The notes under the pieces are model-generated. The model was not told the origin of the DNA. It searched no databases and worked only from the letters and a program-made list of their open reading frames with translations. From JAJPKK01 sp963702755 (GTDB taxonomy: Bacteria > Pseudomonadota > Alphaproteobacteria > Rhizobiales > Xanthobacteraceae), in contig CAVPDZ010000016.1 of the NCBI GenBank assembly GCA_963702755.1, positions 1-64,000 on the forward strand: a stretch of 64,000 nt of DNA, written 5' to 3'. Every line of letters begins with the position of its first letter. Position 1 is the first letter of the stretch. A program made the translations under genes and the position numbers. Positions 45,188 through 58,035 of the stretch are shown piece by piece.

Positions 45188-46442
45188 GCTTCACCTCGCC
45201 CTTATCCGACACCTGCCACTGGGTGATCATGTTGTTGTGGTAGTTGCCGCGATCGCCGCGCAAGGCAACGAGCTGCGCGCGGTTGGGCTGCACGTAGCCG
45301 GTCTCGTCGGTCGAGCGGCTTTGCAGCACGGCGGGGCCGCCGTCCCATTGCCACGCCATGCGGAAGCGGGTCAGCGCTTTCGGCAGCACCGGTTCCTGAA
45401 GCGCCGCCGTGCCCCAGCTCTTGCCGCCATCGGCGGACACCTCGACCTTGGCGATCTTGCCGTAGCCTGACCAGGCAAGACCGGAGATCTCGTAGAGCCC
45501 GGCGCCACGCAGGGTAAGGCCGGGGGACGGGTGGGTGATCACCGACTTCGCTTCCATCGGGAACACGAACTGCAGCGCTTTTCCGGTCGGCAGCAGCACC
45601 GTGTATTTGGAGGTCTCGTCCTTGGTCATGGTCGGGCCGTCGGTCAGCTTGATGCGCCGGAGCCACTTCACATTCATGTTGCCCTCGAAGCCGGGCAGCA
45701 GCAGGCGCACCGGATAGCCGTTCGAGGGCCGGACCCGCTCGCCGTTCTGGTAGAGCGCGATCATCGCGTCATCGAGTGCCTTCTCGATCGGGAAGCTGCG
45801 GCTCATGCCGGAGGCGTCGGCGCCTTCCGCGAGCACCCACTTGGCTGCGGGGTCGATGCCCGCCTCCTGGAGCAGCACCGAAAGCTTGATGCCGGTCCAT
45901 TCCTGGCACGACAGCAGCCCGTGGATCGCTTGCACGTTCGCCTGCACCGGCTGTTTGCCGAACATGGCGCCGCTGTTGCCGGCGCACTCGACGAACGCGA
46001 TGCGCAACTCCATCGGGTAGCGGCCGAGGTCATCGAGGGTGAACACCAGCGGCCGCTTGACGAGGCCATGGATGAGGAGGCGGTGGGTGTCCGGATTGAT
46101 GTCGGGGATGCCGCTGTGGTGACGCTCGTAATGGAGCCCGCTCGGCGTGATCATGCCGGTGAGCAACTGATGCGGCGTGCGCGAGGAGCCGGTGCCGGTG
46201 GTGCCGGGCGCCGAGGCCCAGGTGCGAGCGACTTTCTCCTCGTATTTCGACGGCTGGCCGTACCCCACGAATGGCCCGCCCGGGGTCTTCATCCATGGCT
46301 CGATCGGGAGCGGGTCCGCCTTCACTTCTTCGACGAGCCCGCCGACGCTCGCCGCCGCGACGCTGCCGGCGAGAAACATCCGGCGGTGCAGAAGCCCATT
46401 GCCCGCAACCTGCTCGGATTCCGGGCGCACTTTGTCTTCCAT
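45174..46442 (-). CDS. soxC: SoxC-like sulfite dehydrogenase molybdenum subunit
   Basis: A 422-residue sulfite-oxidase-family molybdoenzyme. Tat signal RRMFLAGSVAAASVGG, then HYERHHSGIPDINPDTHRLLIHGLV and the molybdenum Cys in IAFVECAGNSGAMFGKQ; the dimerisation part has WSGYGKIAKVEVSADGGKSW. It oxidises sulfite or a related sulfur group in the periplasm, with the cytochrome encoded next. No soxXYZAB genes are nearby. ATG 46442 was chosen for its distance to GGGAGGA. Confidence 0.9.
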   Translation of the reverse strand: MEDKVRPESEQVAGNGLLHRRMFLAGSVAAASVGGLVEEVKADPLPIEPWMKTPGGPFVGYGQPSKYEEKVARTWASAPGTTGTGSSRTPHQLLTGMITPSGLHYERHHSGIPDINPDTHRLLIHGLVKRPLVFTLDDLGRYPMELRIAFVECAGNSGAMFGKQPVQANVQAIHGLLSCQEWTGIKLSVLLQEAGIDPAAKWVLAEGADASGMSRSFPIEKALDDAMIALYQNGERVRPSNGYPVRLLLPGFEGNMNVKWLRRIKLTDGPTMTKDETSKYTVLLPTGKALQFVFPMEAKSVITHPSPGLTLRGAGLYEISGLAWSGYGKIAKVEVSADGGKSWGTAALQEPVLPKALTRFRMAWQWDGGPAVLQSRSTDETGYVQPNRAQLVALRGDRGNYHNNMITQWQVSDKGEVKHVYA

Positions 46443-46562
46443 CATTTCCTCCCTGCGCATGATCGCATTGGAGGACATTGTAGTCCGATCCCGTCCGCAG
46501 GGAACGGGGTCACCTATGAATTCCAAGGAAGCGAGGGATGCAGCTTGCAGGCCGTCTCGAAG

Positions 46563-46671
46563 TCGTAGGGTGGGCAAAGCGAAGCGTGCCCACCAGACGA
46601 GACGCAAACCAGGCGCACGCGTGACGCGTGGGCACGCGCGGACTTTCGTCCGCGCTTTGCCCACCCTACGA
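46563..46671. repeat. long dispersed inverted repeat
   Basis: An 18-base arm starting TCGTAGGGTGGGCA (46563-46580) is matched by its exact complement at 46654-46671; the inner part also pairs (GCGTGCCCACCA and CGTGGGCACGCG). Same family as 24175-24283. Confidence 0.75.
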
Positions 46672-46707
46672 CTTCGTGCGCGGCGATCCCAAGCGATGCG
46701 CGTCGCG

Positions 46708-47145
46708 TCAACTCTCGTTGCGGCGCGGCGTGATGAGCTGGGTCTGCGTCACGACGGCGGCGAGCTTGCCGTCGCCGCGGGTGATGCGGGTCTGCCAGAC
46801 CATGGTGGTACGGCCGCGATGGACCGGTGTGCATTCGCCGCGGATGGTGTCGCCGCGGGCGACGCCGGCGATGAAGTTCGACTTGCTCTCGATGGTCGTG
46901 GTGCCGGCGCCCTCCGGCAAATTGAGGAAGGTGGCGGTCCCGCCGAGATTGTCGGCGAACGCCATCACGCAACCGCCGTGCAGCGCGCCGTTGCGGTTGA
47001 GCAGATCGTCGCGAACGACAAGCTCCGCCACGACGCGGTCGCGTCCGACCTCCACGATCTTCACCCCGAGCAGGCGCGCGAACGGCGGCTGCATGTCGGC
47101 GATCGCCTGCAGCCGCCGGGCGGCCTCGGTATCATCGGTCTCCAT
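46708..47145 (-). CDS. PaaI-family thioesterase
   Basis: A 145-residue hot-dog-fold thioesterase: LLNRNGALHGGCVMAFADNLGGTAT has the HGG/active-site Asp motif, and SKSNFIAGVARGDTIRGECTPVHRGRT the partner strand. It probably hydrolyses acyl-CoA, including aromatic acyl-CoA, but the substrate is unknown. ATG 47145 gives METDDTEAA. Confidence 0.85.
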   Translation of the reverse strand: METDDTEAARRLQAIADMQPPFARLLGVKIVEVGRDRVVAELVVRDDLLNRNGALHGGCVMAFADNLGGTATFLNLPEGAGTTTIESKSNFIAGVARGDTIRGECTPVHRGRTTMVWQTRITRGDGKLAAVVTQTQLITPRRNES

Positions 47146-47173
47146 GGCTGCGCTCAAGTCCTCGCGGCGTTCC

Positions 47174-47205
47174 CAAAAAGAAAAGCGCGGCCATTACGGC
47201 CGCGC
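47174..47205 (-). terminator. rho-independent terminator of the peroxiredoxin gene
   Basis: Read on the minus strand, GCGCGGCC-GTAAT-GGCCGCGC is followed by TTTTCTTTTT. It lies 27 bases past the peroxiredoxin stop. Confidence 0.85.
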
Positions 47206-47231
47206 GTGTCGTAGCATCGTTGGTCCGCCTG

Positions 47232-47891
47232 TCAGTGCGGCTGCGGCACGATCCGGAGATAGGGGCGGGGCGCCTTCCAGCCTTTCGGATAGACCTTCTT
47301 GGCTTCCTCGTCGCTCACCGAGCCGGCGATGATCACGTCCTCGCCAGGCTTCCAGTTCGCCGGCGTGGCAACCTTGTGCTTCGCGGTCAACTGCAGGGAG
47401 TCGATCACCCGGAGAACTTCGTCAAAGTTGCGTCCGGTGGTCATGGGATAGACGAGGATCAGCTTGATCTTCTTGTCCGGGCCCACAATGAAGACGTTCC
47501 GGACGGTCTGATTGTCCGCCGCCGTGCGCTGCGATGCGTCGCCGGACGCTGCCGCCGGCAGCATGCCCCAGGCCTTGGCGATCTTGAGGTCGGTGTCGCC
47601 GATCAGCGGGTAGTTCGGGGCAAAGCCCTGGGTTTCCTTGATGTCGGCCGCCCACTTGCTGTGGCTCGTGATCGGGTCGACGGACAGGCCGACGATCTTG
47701 ACGTTGCGCTTGTCGAATTCGGGCTTCAGCCGCGCCATGGTGCCGAGCTCGGTGGTGCAGACCGGCGTGAAGTCCTTCGGATGCGAGAACAGCACGACCC
47801 ACGAGTTGCCGATCCAATCATGGAAGCGGATGTGGCCCTCGGTGGTGTCGGCTTCGAAATCGGGCGCGGTGTCGCCAATCTGAAGAGTCAT
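47232..47891 (-). CDS. 1-Cys peroxiredoxin (Prx6-like)
   Basis: A 219-residue thiol peroxidase: VVLFSHPKDFTPVCTTELGTMARL contains the peroxidatic Cys in PVCTTE, and the C-terminal domain has PANWKPGEDVIIAGSVSDEEAKKVYPKGWKAPRPYLR. Single active Cys, so a 1-Cys enzyme removing peroxides. ATG 47891 after GGAGGA. Confidence 0.92.
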   Translation of the reverse strand: MTLQIGDTAPDFEADTTEGHIRFHDWIGNSWVVLFSHPKDFTPVCTTELGTMARLKPEFDKRNVKIVGLSVDPITSHSKWAADIKETQGFAPNYPLIGDTDLKIAKAWGMLPAAASGDASQRTAADNQTVRNVFIVGPDKKIKLILVYPMTTGRNFDEVLRVIDSLQLTAKHKVATPANWKPGEDVIIAGSVSDEEAKKVYPKGWKAPRPYLRIVPQPH

Positions 47892-48363
47892 AACAAATCC
47901 TCCGCCTATGATCCGATCGCGGGGTTCCGGGTCGATCGGGATGGCGGACATATATCGCTTCGAAGGTCGCAATCAAACCATTGAAACCGCGGCGAGATGA
48001 CGGCTTCGCCGCGAAAGAATAGGCGCTTTGCCAACCGCGGCGACCGGAGCATCGCGTGTCTTAAGCTGCTGTTCCCGCGCAATATTCTGCTGCGGTCCTG
48101 CTGCGCACATGGCAGCTTTGCATCGCGGCGGGCGACAGGATTTGCCCAACGGATCAGCAATTGCGTAGCGCGTGAGGCGCTGGGTCGAACAACGATCCGA
48201 TCCCGGGTCGGCACGCAGCCGGCTTGGTCACCAAAAAATTGAAAATTTACCTCCAGAACATTTGAACCTTTCGATCACCCCACGCAACCAACAGACCAGG
48301 GACGGCGTTAAGCCAGAGGTAAATCCTGGCCTTTATGCGTCTGCAGGGCGGGGGATAACAAAC
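47892..48363. other. intergenic, no feature recognised
   Basis: Upstream of the divergent peroxiredoxin gene. I find no gene, clear promoter or repeat. Confidence 0.4.
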
Positions 48364-48576
48364 ATGGACAGGAAAGACGTCACTGCGCTTGCGCAGAGAG
48401 CAATCAACGGTCAAGGCCGCCCGTACGGCCGGCCGCTGCCATCCATCGGGGACATGCTTCCTCCGGCAATGGCAATCGCATCCAAAGCCGAGCACATCTG
48501 GGATGATGACGTCGACCACGAGATCCTTGTCTGGATCGTCTCCCACGTGCACCAGGACCATCGACGCCTTCAGTGA
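48364..48576 (+). CDS. possible small hypothetical protein
   Basis: Seventy residues (MDRKDVTALAQRAINGQGRPYGRPLPSIGDMLPPAMAIASKAEHIWDDDVDHEILVWIVSHVHQDHRRLQ). Codon use looks ordinary and GGGGG lies 11-15 bases upstream of the ATG. No family recognised. Confidence 0.4.
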   Translation: MDRKDVTALAQRAINGQGRPYGRPLPSIGDMLPPAMAIASKAEHIWDDDVDHEILVWIVSHVHQDHRRLQ

Positions 48577-48750
48577 GCGGCCATAGGCAGCCGGCTGCCG
48601 CTCCGGCCGGCAAAGTTCAAACGAGGTCGCAAGGCATCATCGGCGACCGTTTCCCGCATCGCCGCGTCGGCTCTTCCCCAACGTCGAATTGACATTTGCC
48701 CCCGTTCGCCGCAAAGCCGGCAATGCCGGTTCGCCGCGTCGGGGGTTTCG

Positions 48751-50764
<2,014 letters not shown>

Positions 50765-50768
50765 GCGG

Positions 50769-50840
50769 AGCGCGGGCGTCCCGCCCGCCTGCTGGCTGCG
50801 TCGCCGGTCGAAACAAAGCGGGCGAGACGCCCGCGGTCCA
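50769..50840. repeat. palindromic GC-rich element after pccA
   Basis: GCGGGCGTCCCGCCCGC and GCGGGCGAGACGCCCGC (the second with an internal mismatch) are inverted copies around a short spacer. It probably ends transcription between convergent genes. Confidence 0.5.
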
Positions 50841-50851
50841 GTTCGGTCCGG

Positions 50852-51535
50852 TTATCCGGTGCGGCGTCCGCGCACTTCAGGGCGAGCTTCGCCGCCGCCC
50901 TCGAGACGCTTGTCGAGATAGCTCACGATCTGCGCCATCAGTGCATCGATCTTGCCGTCAAAAAAGTGGTTGGCGGCAGGCACGACGCGCTGCTCGATGG
51001 TGATGCCTTTCTGCGTCTTGAGCTTCTCGACGAGGCCGGTCACGTCCTTATGCGGCACGACCGCATCCTTTTCGCCATGGATGATCAGGCCCGACGACGG
51101 GCAGGGCGCAAGGAAGGAAAAGTCGTAGAGATTGGCCGGCGGTGCGATCGAGATGAAGCCTTCGATTTCAGGCCGTCGCATCAACAATTGCATGCCGATC
51201 CAGGCGCCGAACGAGAATCCGGCAATCCAGCAGCCGCGGGCTTCCGGATTGATCGACTGCGCCCAGTCGAGCGCGGCGGCGGCGTCGGCGAGTTCCCCCT
51301 GGCCATGATCGAACGAGCCCTGGCTGCGTCCGACGCCGCGGAAGTTAAACCGCAGCACCGAGAAATTGCGGTGCGCGAAGGCGTAGTAGAGCTGATAGAC
51401 GATCGGATGGTTCATCGTTCCGCCGAACTGCGGGTGCGGATGAAGCACGATCGCGATCGGCGCGTTCTTGATGCGGGACGGATGGTAGCGGCCTTCTATC
51501 CGGCCGGCTGAACCGGTGAAAATGATCTCGGGCAT
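50852..51535 (-). CDS. alpha/beta hydrolase
   Basis: A 227-residue protein of the hydrolase fold: IAIVLHPHPQFGGTMNHPIVYQL, RFNFRGVGRSQGSFD, WIAGFSFGAWIGMQLLMRRPEI with the nucleophile Ser in GFSFG, LIIHGEKDAVVP for the acid, and ANHFFDG for the His. It belongs to a group of small serine hydrolases without a clear substrate. Start at ATG 51535. Confidence 0.8.
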   Translation of the reverse strand: MPEIIFTGSAGRIEGRYHPSRIKNAPIAIVLHPHPQFGGTMNHPIVYQLYYAFAHRNFSVLRFNFRGVGRSQGSFDHGQGELADAAAALDWAQSINPEARGCWIAGFSFGAWIGMQLLMRRPEIEGFISIAPPANLYDFSFLAPCPSSGLIIHGEKDAVVPHKDVTGLVEKLKTQKGITIEQRVVPAANHFFDGKIDALMAQIVSYLDKRLEGGGEARPEVRGRRTG

Positions 51536-51786
51536 GGTTACAAACCTCGATGGCGGCGATTCCGGCTCATGGCACTGCGTAGCTGTGCACAGTGCGCTTG
51601 ACGCCGCTGCTTGACGCCTCACAGAGGCGCGCGTAACTGTCTAAATCCACTCGATTTTGTCGGGCGTGCTGGGCGAGCGCCGCCGGGGCCGGGACGTGTG
51701 GGCTGGCATGGCGCGTAATCTCTTGCACGATTGGGAGGATAAAAAGCAAGAACTTCGTGGGGTAGCCTGATACGGCCAGGGTTGTC

Positions 51787-52975
51787 ATGACCGAACGAAC
51801 CTACCTCGATTGGAATGCGACCGCGCCGTTGCGGCCGGAAGCGCGCGCCGCGATGATTGCGGCGCTGGACGAAATCGGCAATCCGTCCTCTGTTCACCGC
51901 GAGGGCCGCACCGCGCGGCGCATCGTCGAACAGGCGCGCGAACGGGTTGCAGCGCTTGTGGGCGCGGAACCGCGCAACGTGGTGTTCACCTCGGGCGGAA
52001 CCGAGGCCAACATGCTGGCGCTGACGCCGGCGATCGAGGCCGCCCCCGACAAGTCCCAGGACAAATTCCGCTTCGACCGCCTGCTGGTGTCGGCAATCGA
52101 ACACCCCTCCGTGCGCAGCGGCGGCAGGTTTCCTGCGAGCCAGGTTGAAGAGTTCGGCGCAACGGCTGATGGCACCATCGATCTCGCGTCCTTGGAGCGT
52201 CGCCTCAACGAGTTGAAATGGCAGGGCAAACAGCCACCGCTCGTTTCGTTTATGGCGGCCAACAACGAGACCGGGGTGATCCAGCCGGTCCGGGCCGCTG
52301 CAGACATGGTCCATGCCGCGGGCGGGCTCTTGCATGTCGACGCGATCCAGGCCGCCGGAAGAATTCCGTGTAATATCAATGATATGGAAGCCGATCTTCT
52401 AACGATTTCGGCGCACAAGCTCGGCGGACCGCAAGGCGTCGGCGCACTGATCAAGCGCTCGGCCACGCTCCATCTTGGCCGAGCCCCTGCTGCGCGGTGG
52501 CGGTCAGGAGCGCGGCGGCCGTGCTGGAACCGAAGACGTCGCCGGCATCGCAGGCTTTGGCGCCGCGGCTGCCTCGGCGATGCTGACCCTGGAAGCCGAT
52601 GCGGAACGCATGCGGTTCCTCCGCGATCGGCTTGAAAAGGGCCTTGCCGGAGGGCCAACGGTGGTGTTCGGCCGCAGGGTCGAGCGATTGCCGAATACGA
52701 GCTTGTTTGCGGTGCCCGGAATGCGGGCCGAGACCGCGCTCATCAACCTTGATCTCGACGGCTTCGCCGTATCCTCCGGCTCGGCCTGCTCGTCGGGCAA
52801 AGTGACGCCCTCCCATGTGCTCATGGCCATGGGTGTGTCGGAGAAGCTCGTAGCGGGGGCAATCCGCCTCAGCATGGGCCCGACAACCAGCGAAAATGAG
52901 ATCGATCTGTTCCTGGAGGCTTGGACGAAATTGCTTTCCGGCCTATCTAAGGAGCGAGGCGGCATCGCCGCCTAA
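51787..52975 (+). CDS. cysteine desulfurase, NifS/IscS-type (one frameshift)
   Basis: A PLP enzyme delivering sulfur from cysteine to iron-sulfur clusters. TERTYLDWNATAPLRPEARAAM at the start, GGTEANMLAL, PLP-binding Lys in ISAHKLGGPQGVG and, after a shift near 52480, RGGGQERGGRAGTEDVAGIAGFG and the catalytic Cys in SSGSACSSGKVTPSHVL. First in the suf operon. The Rrf2-type repressor often preceding it is absent. Confidence 0.88.
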
Positions 52976-53073
52976 TGAGGTTAATCACCAGGTTCCACGA
53001 AGGTTGATCGCCGCAGCCGGATTAGCCACCATATCCAACCCGCGGTCCTTGAAACCGCAGCGGAGGGAACAAG

Positions 53074-54591
53074 ATGCCGGCCGTACAAGAGACCGTCGAG
53101 AAGGTGCGCCTGATCGACGTCGATCAGTACAAGTACGGGTTTGAGACGCAGATTGAGTCCGAAAAGGCGCCGAAGGGCCTTTCCGAAGATACCGTCCGCT
53201 TCATCTCAGCCAAGAAACACGAGCCTGACTGGATGCTGGAATGGCGCCTGTTCGCCTACCGGCACTGGCTCACCATGCGCGAGCCCACGTGGGCGCGGGT
53301 CGATTATCCGCCGATCAACTACCAGGACATCTACTACTACGCCGCGCCCAAGCAGAACGCGGCGCCGAAGTCGCTCGACGAGATCGATCCGGAGATCCTC
53401 AAGACCTACGAGAAGCTCGGTATTCCGCTGCGCGAGCAGGAGATGCTGGCGGGCGTCGTGCGGCCCGATGGCGGCGCGCTGGAGGGCGACGAAGTCCCGA
53501 GGAGCGTCGGCGGCCGGGTCGCGGTCGATGCCGTGTTCGATTCGGTGTCCGTTGCGACGACGTTCAAGCAGGAGCTGAAGAAGGCCGGCGTGATCTTCAT
53601 GCCGATCTCGGAGGCGATCCGCGAGCATCCCGAGCTGGTGCGCAAATATCTCGGCTCGGTCGTGCCGGTGTCGGACAATTTCTTCGCCGGCCTGAATTCG
53701 GCGGTGTTCTCCGACGGCTCGTTCGTCTACGTGCCGCCGGGCGTGCGCTGCCCGATGGAGCTGTCGACCTATTTCCGCATCAACGAGCGCAATACCGGGC
53801 AGTTCGAGCGCACGCTCATCATCGCGGACAAGGGCGCCTATGTGAGCTATCTCGAAGGCTGCACGGCCCCGCGTCGCGACGAGAACCAGCTTCACGCCGC
53901 CGTGGTCGAGCTTATCGCCCTCGACGATGCCGAGATCAAATATTCGACCGTCCAGAACTGGTATCCCGGCGACTCCGAAGGCCGCGGCGGCATCTTCAAC
54001 TTCGTGACCAAGCGCGGCGATTGCCGCGGCAGGAACGCGAAGATTTCCTGGACCCAGGTCGAAACCGGCTCGGCCATCACCTGGAAATATCCGAGCTGCA
54101 TCCTGCGCGGTGACGGCGCGCGCGGCGAGTTCTACTCGATCGCGATTTCGAACGGCCGCCAGCAGGTCGACTCCGGCACCAAGATGATCCATCTCGGCCG
54201 CAACACCACGAGCCGGATCATCTCCAAGGGCATCGCCGCCGGGCGCTCCAACAACACCTACCGCGGCCTCGTGTCGGCCGGTCGCCGCGCCGTCGGCGCG
54301 CGCAACTTCACCAACTGCGACTCGCTCCTGATCGGCGAGCATTGCGGCGCCCACACCGTGCCGTACATCGAATCGAAGAACTCCGCCGCAGTGTTCGAGC
54401 ACGAGGCGACGACCTCGAAAATCTCCGAAGAAATGCTGTTCTACTGCATGCAGCGCGGCCTCTCCCAGGAGGAGGCGGTGGCGCTCGTCGTCAACGGATT
54501 CGTGCGCGATGTGCTGCAGCAGCTGCCGATGGAGTTCGCGGTCGAGGCGCAGAAGCTGATTTCGATCAGTCTCGAGGGGTCGGTCGGCTGA
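53074..54591 (+). CDS. sufB: Fe-S scaffold subunit SufB
   Basis: A 505-residue core component of the SUF assembly complex: KYGFETQIESEKAPKGLSEDTVRFIS at the start, TYFRINERNTGQFERTLIIADKGAYVSYLEGCTAPRRDENQLHAAVVELIA in the middle, then NTYRGLVSAGRRAVGARNFTNCDSLLIG, with the conserved cysteines and GHE-like end. Start ATG 53074 after GGAGGGA. Confidence 0.95.
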   Translation: MPAVQETVEKVRLIDVDQYKYGFETQIESEKAPKGLSEDTVRFISAKKHEPDWMLEWRLFAYRHWLTMREPTWARVDYPPINYQDIYYYAAPKQNAAPKSLDEIDPEILKTYEKLGIPLREQEMLAGVVRPDGGALEGDEVPRSVGGRVAVDAVFDSVSVATTFKQELKKAGVIFMPISEAIREHPELVRKYLGSVVPVSDNFFAGLNSAVFSDGSFVYVPPGVRCPMELSTYFRINERNTGQFERTLIIADKGAYVSYLEGCTAPRRDENQLHAAVVELIALDDAEIKYSTVQNWYPGDSEGRGGIFNFVTKRGDCRGRNAKISWTQVETGSAITWKYPSCILRGDGARGEFYSIAISNGRQQVDSGTKMIHLGRNTTSRIISKGIAAGRSNNTYRGLVSAGRRAVGARNFTNCDSLLIGEHCGAHTVPYIESKNSAAVFEHEATTSKISEEMLFYCMQRGLSQEEAVALVVNGFVRDVLQQLPMEFAVEAQKLISISLEGSVG

Positions 54592-54699
54592 CGCACAGGT
54601 CGTCTGGGGCTTTGAGCCCGAAGGCGCAGAGAAGGCGCGCCAATGATCGCGCATCCAATCTTAAAGGCGAAATTCAAAGACGTTTCTGACGAGGTCGAA

Positions 54700-55455
<756 letters not shown>

Positions 55456-55459
55456 CGCC

Positions 55460-56785
55460 ATGGCGGCCGAGATCACCACGCTCAAAACGGCGGCCGAAAC
55501 TGGCCTCGCGGAGGCTTTTGCCGCGCTGCGGGCGAAGTTCCCGGACAGCGCAGTCACGGCCCAGCGGGACGCCGCGTTCCGCCGCTTCGAGGCCAAGGGG
55601 CTGCCGCAGCGGCACGTCGAGGAGTGGAAGTACACTGACCTGCGCGCGTTGATGCGCGATGCAAAGCCGCTCGCCGGACCGCCTGACGCCGCTGCGAAGG
55701 CGCGCGGGGCGAAGGCTGGTGCGCTTTTCGCGGAAGTTGCGCCGCGGCGCATCGTCTTCGTTGACGGCGCGTTTGTTCCGGAGCTGTCCGATCTCGACGC
55801 ACTTGAGCGGGGGCTCACGATTACGTCGCTCGCCGCGGCACTCGCAAACAACGCTCGTTTGCCGCGTTTTGCCGGGGACAGCTCTGCCGAAGCCGACATC
55901 GCCTATGCCCTCAATACAGCCTTCATGGGCGATGGTGTGATCATCGATGTCGCCAACGGCGCGCACATTGCGCGCCCGCTGCATCTTGTCTTCGCCTACG
56001 GTTCGGAGGCGCCGGCGGCGGTGTTTTTGCGCTCGGCATTGACCGTTGGTGCAGGCGCGAGCCTGACCCTCATCGAAAGCCATGAGGGGCCGGACGGCGT
56101 CGCCTATCAGGTCAACTCGGCTCTCGACCTTACGGTCGGTGACGGGGCCAAGCTCAACCGCGTCAACGCCATCCGCGAAGGACGGGATGCGCTCTATCTC
56201 GGCACGCTGAGCGCGACGATTGGCGCGCGCGCCGAAGTCAACGATCTCGGCTTCCTCACGGGCGGGAGCATTGTTCGCAACCAGCTGTTTGTGAAATGCG
56301 CCGGCCCTGGAGCGAAGCTTGGGCTCAACGGCGCGAGCCTGATCACCGGCCGTCAGCATGCCGACACCTCGCTCATGCTCGACCATGCGGTCGCTGGCTG
56401 CACGAGTCGCGAGCTCTACAAATCGGTCCTCGACGGCGCGAGCCAGGGCATCTTCCAGGGCAAGATCGTCGTTCGTCCCGGCGCGCAGAAAACCGATGCC
56501 CGGATGATGACGCGCGCGCTCCTCCTTTCGGAGGAGGCGGAAGCCGACAACAAGCCGGAGCTTGAGATCTTTGCCGACGACGTGCAGTGCGGCCATGGTG
56601 CGACCTCGGGCGCGCTCGACGACAATCTCAAATTCTATCTGATGGCGCGCGGCATCCCGGAAAAGCAGGCCGAGACGTTGTTGATCCAGTCGTTCGTCGC
56701 CGAGGCGATCGAGACCATGCCGCACGAAGGGCTGCGCGATGCGCTCATGGAGGCGACGCTGCAATGGCTCGCGGGGCGACCATGA
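55460..56785 (+). CDS. sufD: Fe-S assembly subunit SufD
   Basis: A 441-residue partner of SufB in the assembly complex. The N-terminal RHVEEWKYTDLRALM, and ASLMLDHAVAGC-like pieces (ITGRQHADTSLMLDHAVAGCTSRELYKSVLDGASQGIFQGKIVVRPGAQKTDA) together with CGHGATSGALDDNLKFYLMARGI are diagnostic. ATG 55460 follows sufC by 4 bases. Confidence 0.93.
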   Translation: MAAEITTLKTAAETGLAEAFAALRAKFPDSAVTAQRDAAFRRFEAKGLPQRHVEEWKYTDLRALMRDAKPLAGPPDAAAKARGAKAGALFAEVAPRRIVFVDGAFVPELSDLDALERGLTITSLAAALANNARLPRFAGDSSAEADIAYALNTAFMGDGVIIDVANGAHIARPLHLVFAYGSEAPAAVFLRSALTVGAGASLTLIESHEGPDGVAYQVNSALDLTVGDGAKLNRVNAIREGRDALYLGTLSATIGARAEVNDLGFLTGGSIVRNQLFVKCAGPGAKLGLNGASLITGRQHADTSLMLDHAVAGCTSRELYKSVLDGASQGIFQGKIVVRPGAQKTDARMMTRALLLSEEAEADNKPELEIFADDVQCGHGATSGALDDNLKFYLMARGIPEKQAETLLIQSFVAEAIETMPHEGLRDALMEATLQWLAGRP

Positions 56786-58035
56786 ACAAGCTCATGCATC
56801 CGGCAGTGACCAACGGCAGCTACGACGTTGCGAGGGTGCGCAAGGATTTCCCGATCCTTGCCATGGAGGTCTATGGCAAGCCGCTCATCTATCTCGACAA
56901 CGCAGCCTCGGCGCAAAAGCCAAAGGCGGTGCTCGACCGCATCCAGCAGGCCTACACATCGGAATACGCCAACGTCCATCGCGGCCTGCACTATCTCGCC
57001 AATGCGGCGACCGAGGGCTACGAGGGCGCGCGCGAGAAGGTGCGCGGCTTCCTCAAGGCGTCGCGCCCCGAGGAGATCATCTTCACCCGCAACGCGACCG
57101 AGGCGATCAATCTCGTCGCCTACACCTTCGCGCGCGAACGGGTGAAGGCCGGTGACGAGATCGTGCTCTCCATCATGGAGCACCACTCCAACATCGTGCC
57201 CTGGCACTTCCTGCGCGAACGCCAAGGCGCCGTCATCAAGTGGGCGCCGGTCGATGACGAGGGCAATTTCCTGCTCGACGAATTCGAGAAGCTTTTGTCT
57301 CCGCGCACCAAGATGGTCGCGATCACCCACATGTCGAACGTCCTCGGCACCGTGGTGCCGGTGAAGGAGGTGGTGCGGATCTGCCACGCCCGCGGCATTC
57401 CGGTGCTCGTCGACGGCGCCCAGGGCGCGGTTCATCTCGACGTCGACGTGAGCGATATCGATTGCGATTTTTATGCCCTCACGGGCCATAAGATCTACGG
57501 TCCGTCGGGCATTGGCGTGCTGTACGGCAAGTACGCCCATCTCGCCGCGATGCCGCCGTTCAACGGCGGCGGCGAAATGATCCGCGAGGTGTCCGAAGAC
57601 CGCGTCACTTATGGCGACCCGCCGTACAAGTTCGAGGCCGGAACGCCGCCGATCGTGCAGGCGATCGGGCTCGGAGCCGCGATCGACTACGTCAATTCGA
57701 TCGGCCGCGCGCCTATTCATGCGCATGAAGCGGAACTGCTGTCGTATGCCACCGAGCGCCTGCGCGAGATCAACTCGCTGCGGATCATCGGCACTGCGAA
57801 GAACAAAGGGGCGATCATCTCCTTCGAGATGAAGGGCGCGCATCCCCACGATGTCGCGACGGTGATCGACCGCGCCGGCGTCGCGGTGCGCGCCGGAACC
57901 CATTGCGTCATGCCGCTTCTCGCGCGGTTCGGCACCACCGCGACCTGCCGGGCCTCGTTCGCGCTCTACAATACGCGCGAGGAGGTCGACGGCCTCGTGG
58001 CGGCCCTGAGGAAAGCACAGGATCTGTTCGCATGA
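56782..58035 (+). CDS. sufS: SufS-type cysteine desulfurase
   Basis: A 417-residue PLP enzyme of the SufS group: YLDNAASAQKPKAVLDRI, NATEAINLVAYTFA, EHHSNIVPWHF, PLP Lys in ALTGHKIYGPSGIGVLYG and active Cys in RAGTHCVMPLLARFG. Second desulfurase in this operon. ATGA overlap with sufD. Confidence 0.94.
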   Translation: MNKLMHPAVTNGSYDVARVRKDFPILAMEVYGKPLIYLDNAASAQKPKAVLDRIQQAYTSEYANVHRGLHYLANAATEGYEGAREKVRGFLKASRPEEIIFTRNATEAINLVAYTFARERVKAGDEIVLSIMEHHSNIVPWHFLRERQGAVIKWAPVDDEGNFLLDEFEKLLSPRTKMVAITHMSNVLGTVVPVKEVVRICHARGIPVLVDGAQGAVHLDVDVSDIDCDFYALTGHKIYGPSGIGVLYGKYAHLAAMPPFNGGGEMIREVSEDRVTYGDPPYKFEAGTPPIVQAIGLGAAIDYVNSIGRAPIHAHEAELLSYATERLREINSLRIIGTAKNKGAIISFEMKGAHPHDVATVIDRAGVAVRAGTHCVMPLLARFGTTATCRASFALYNTREEVDGLVAALRKAQDLFA

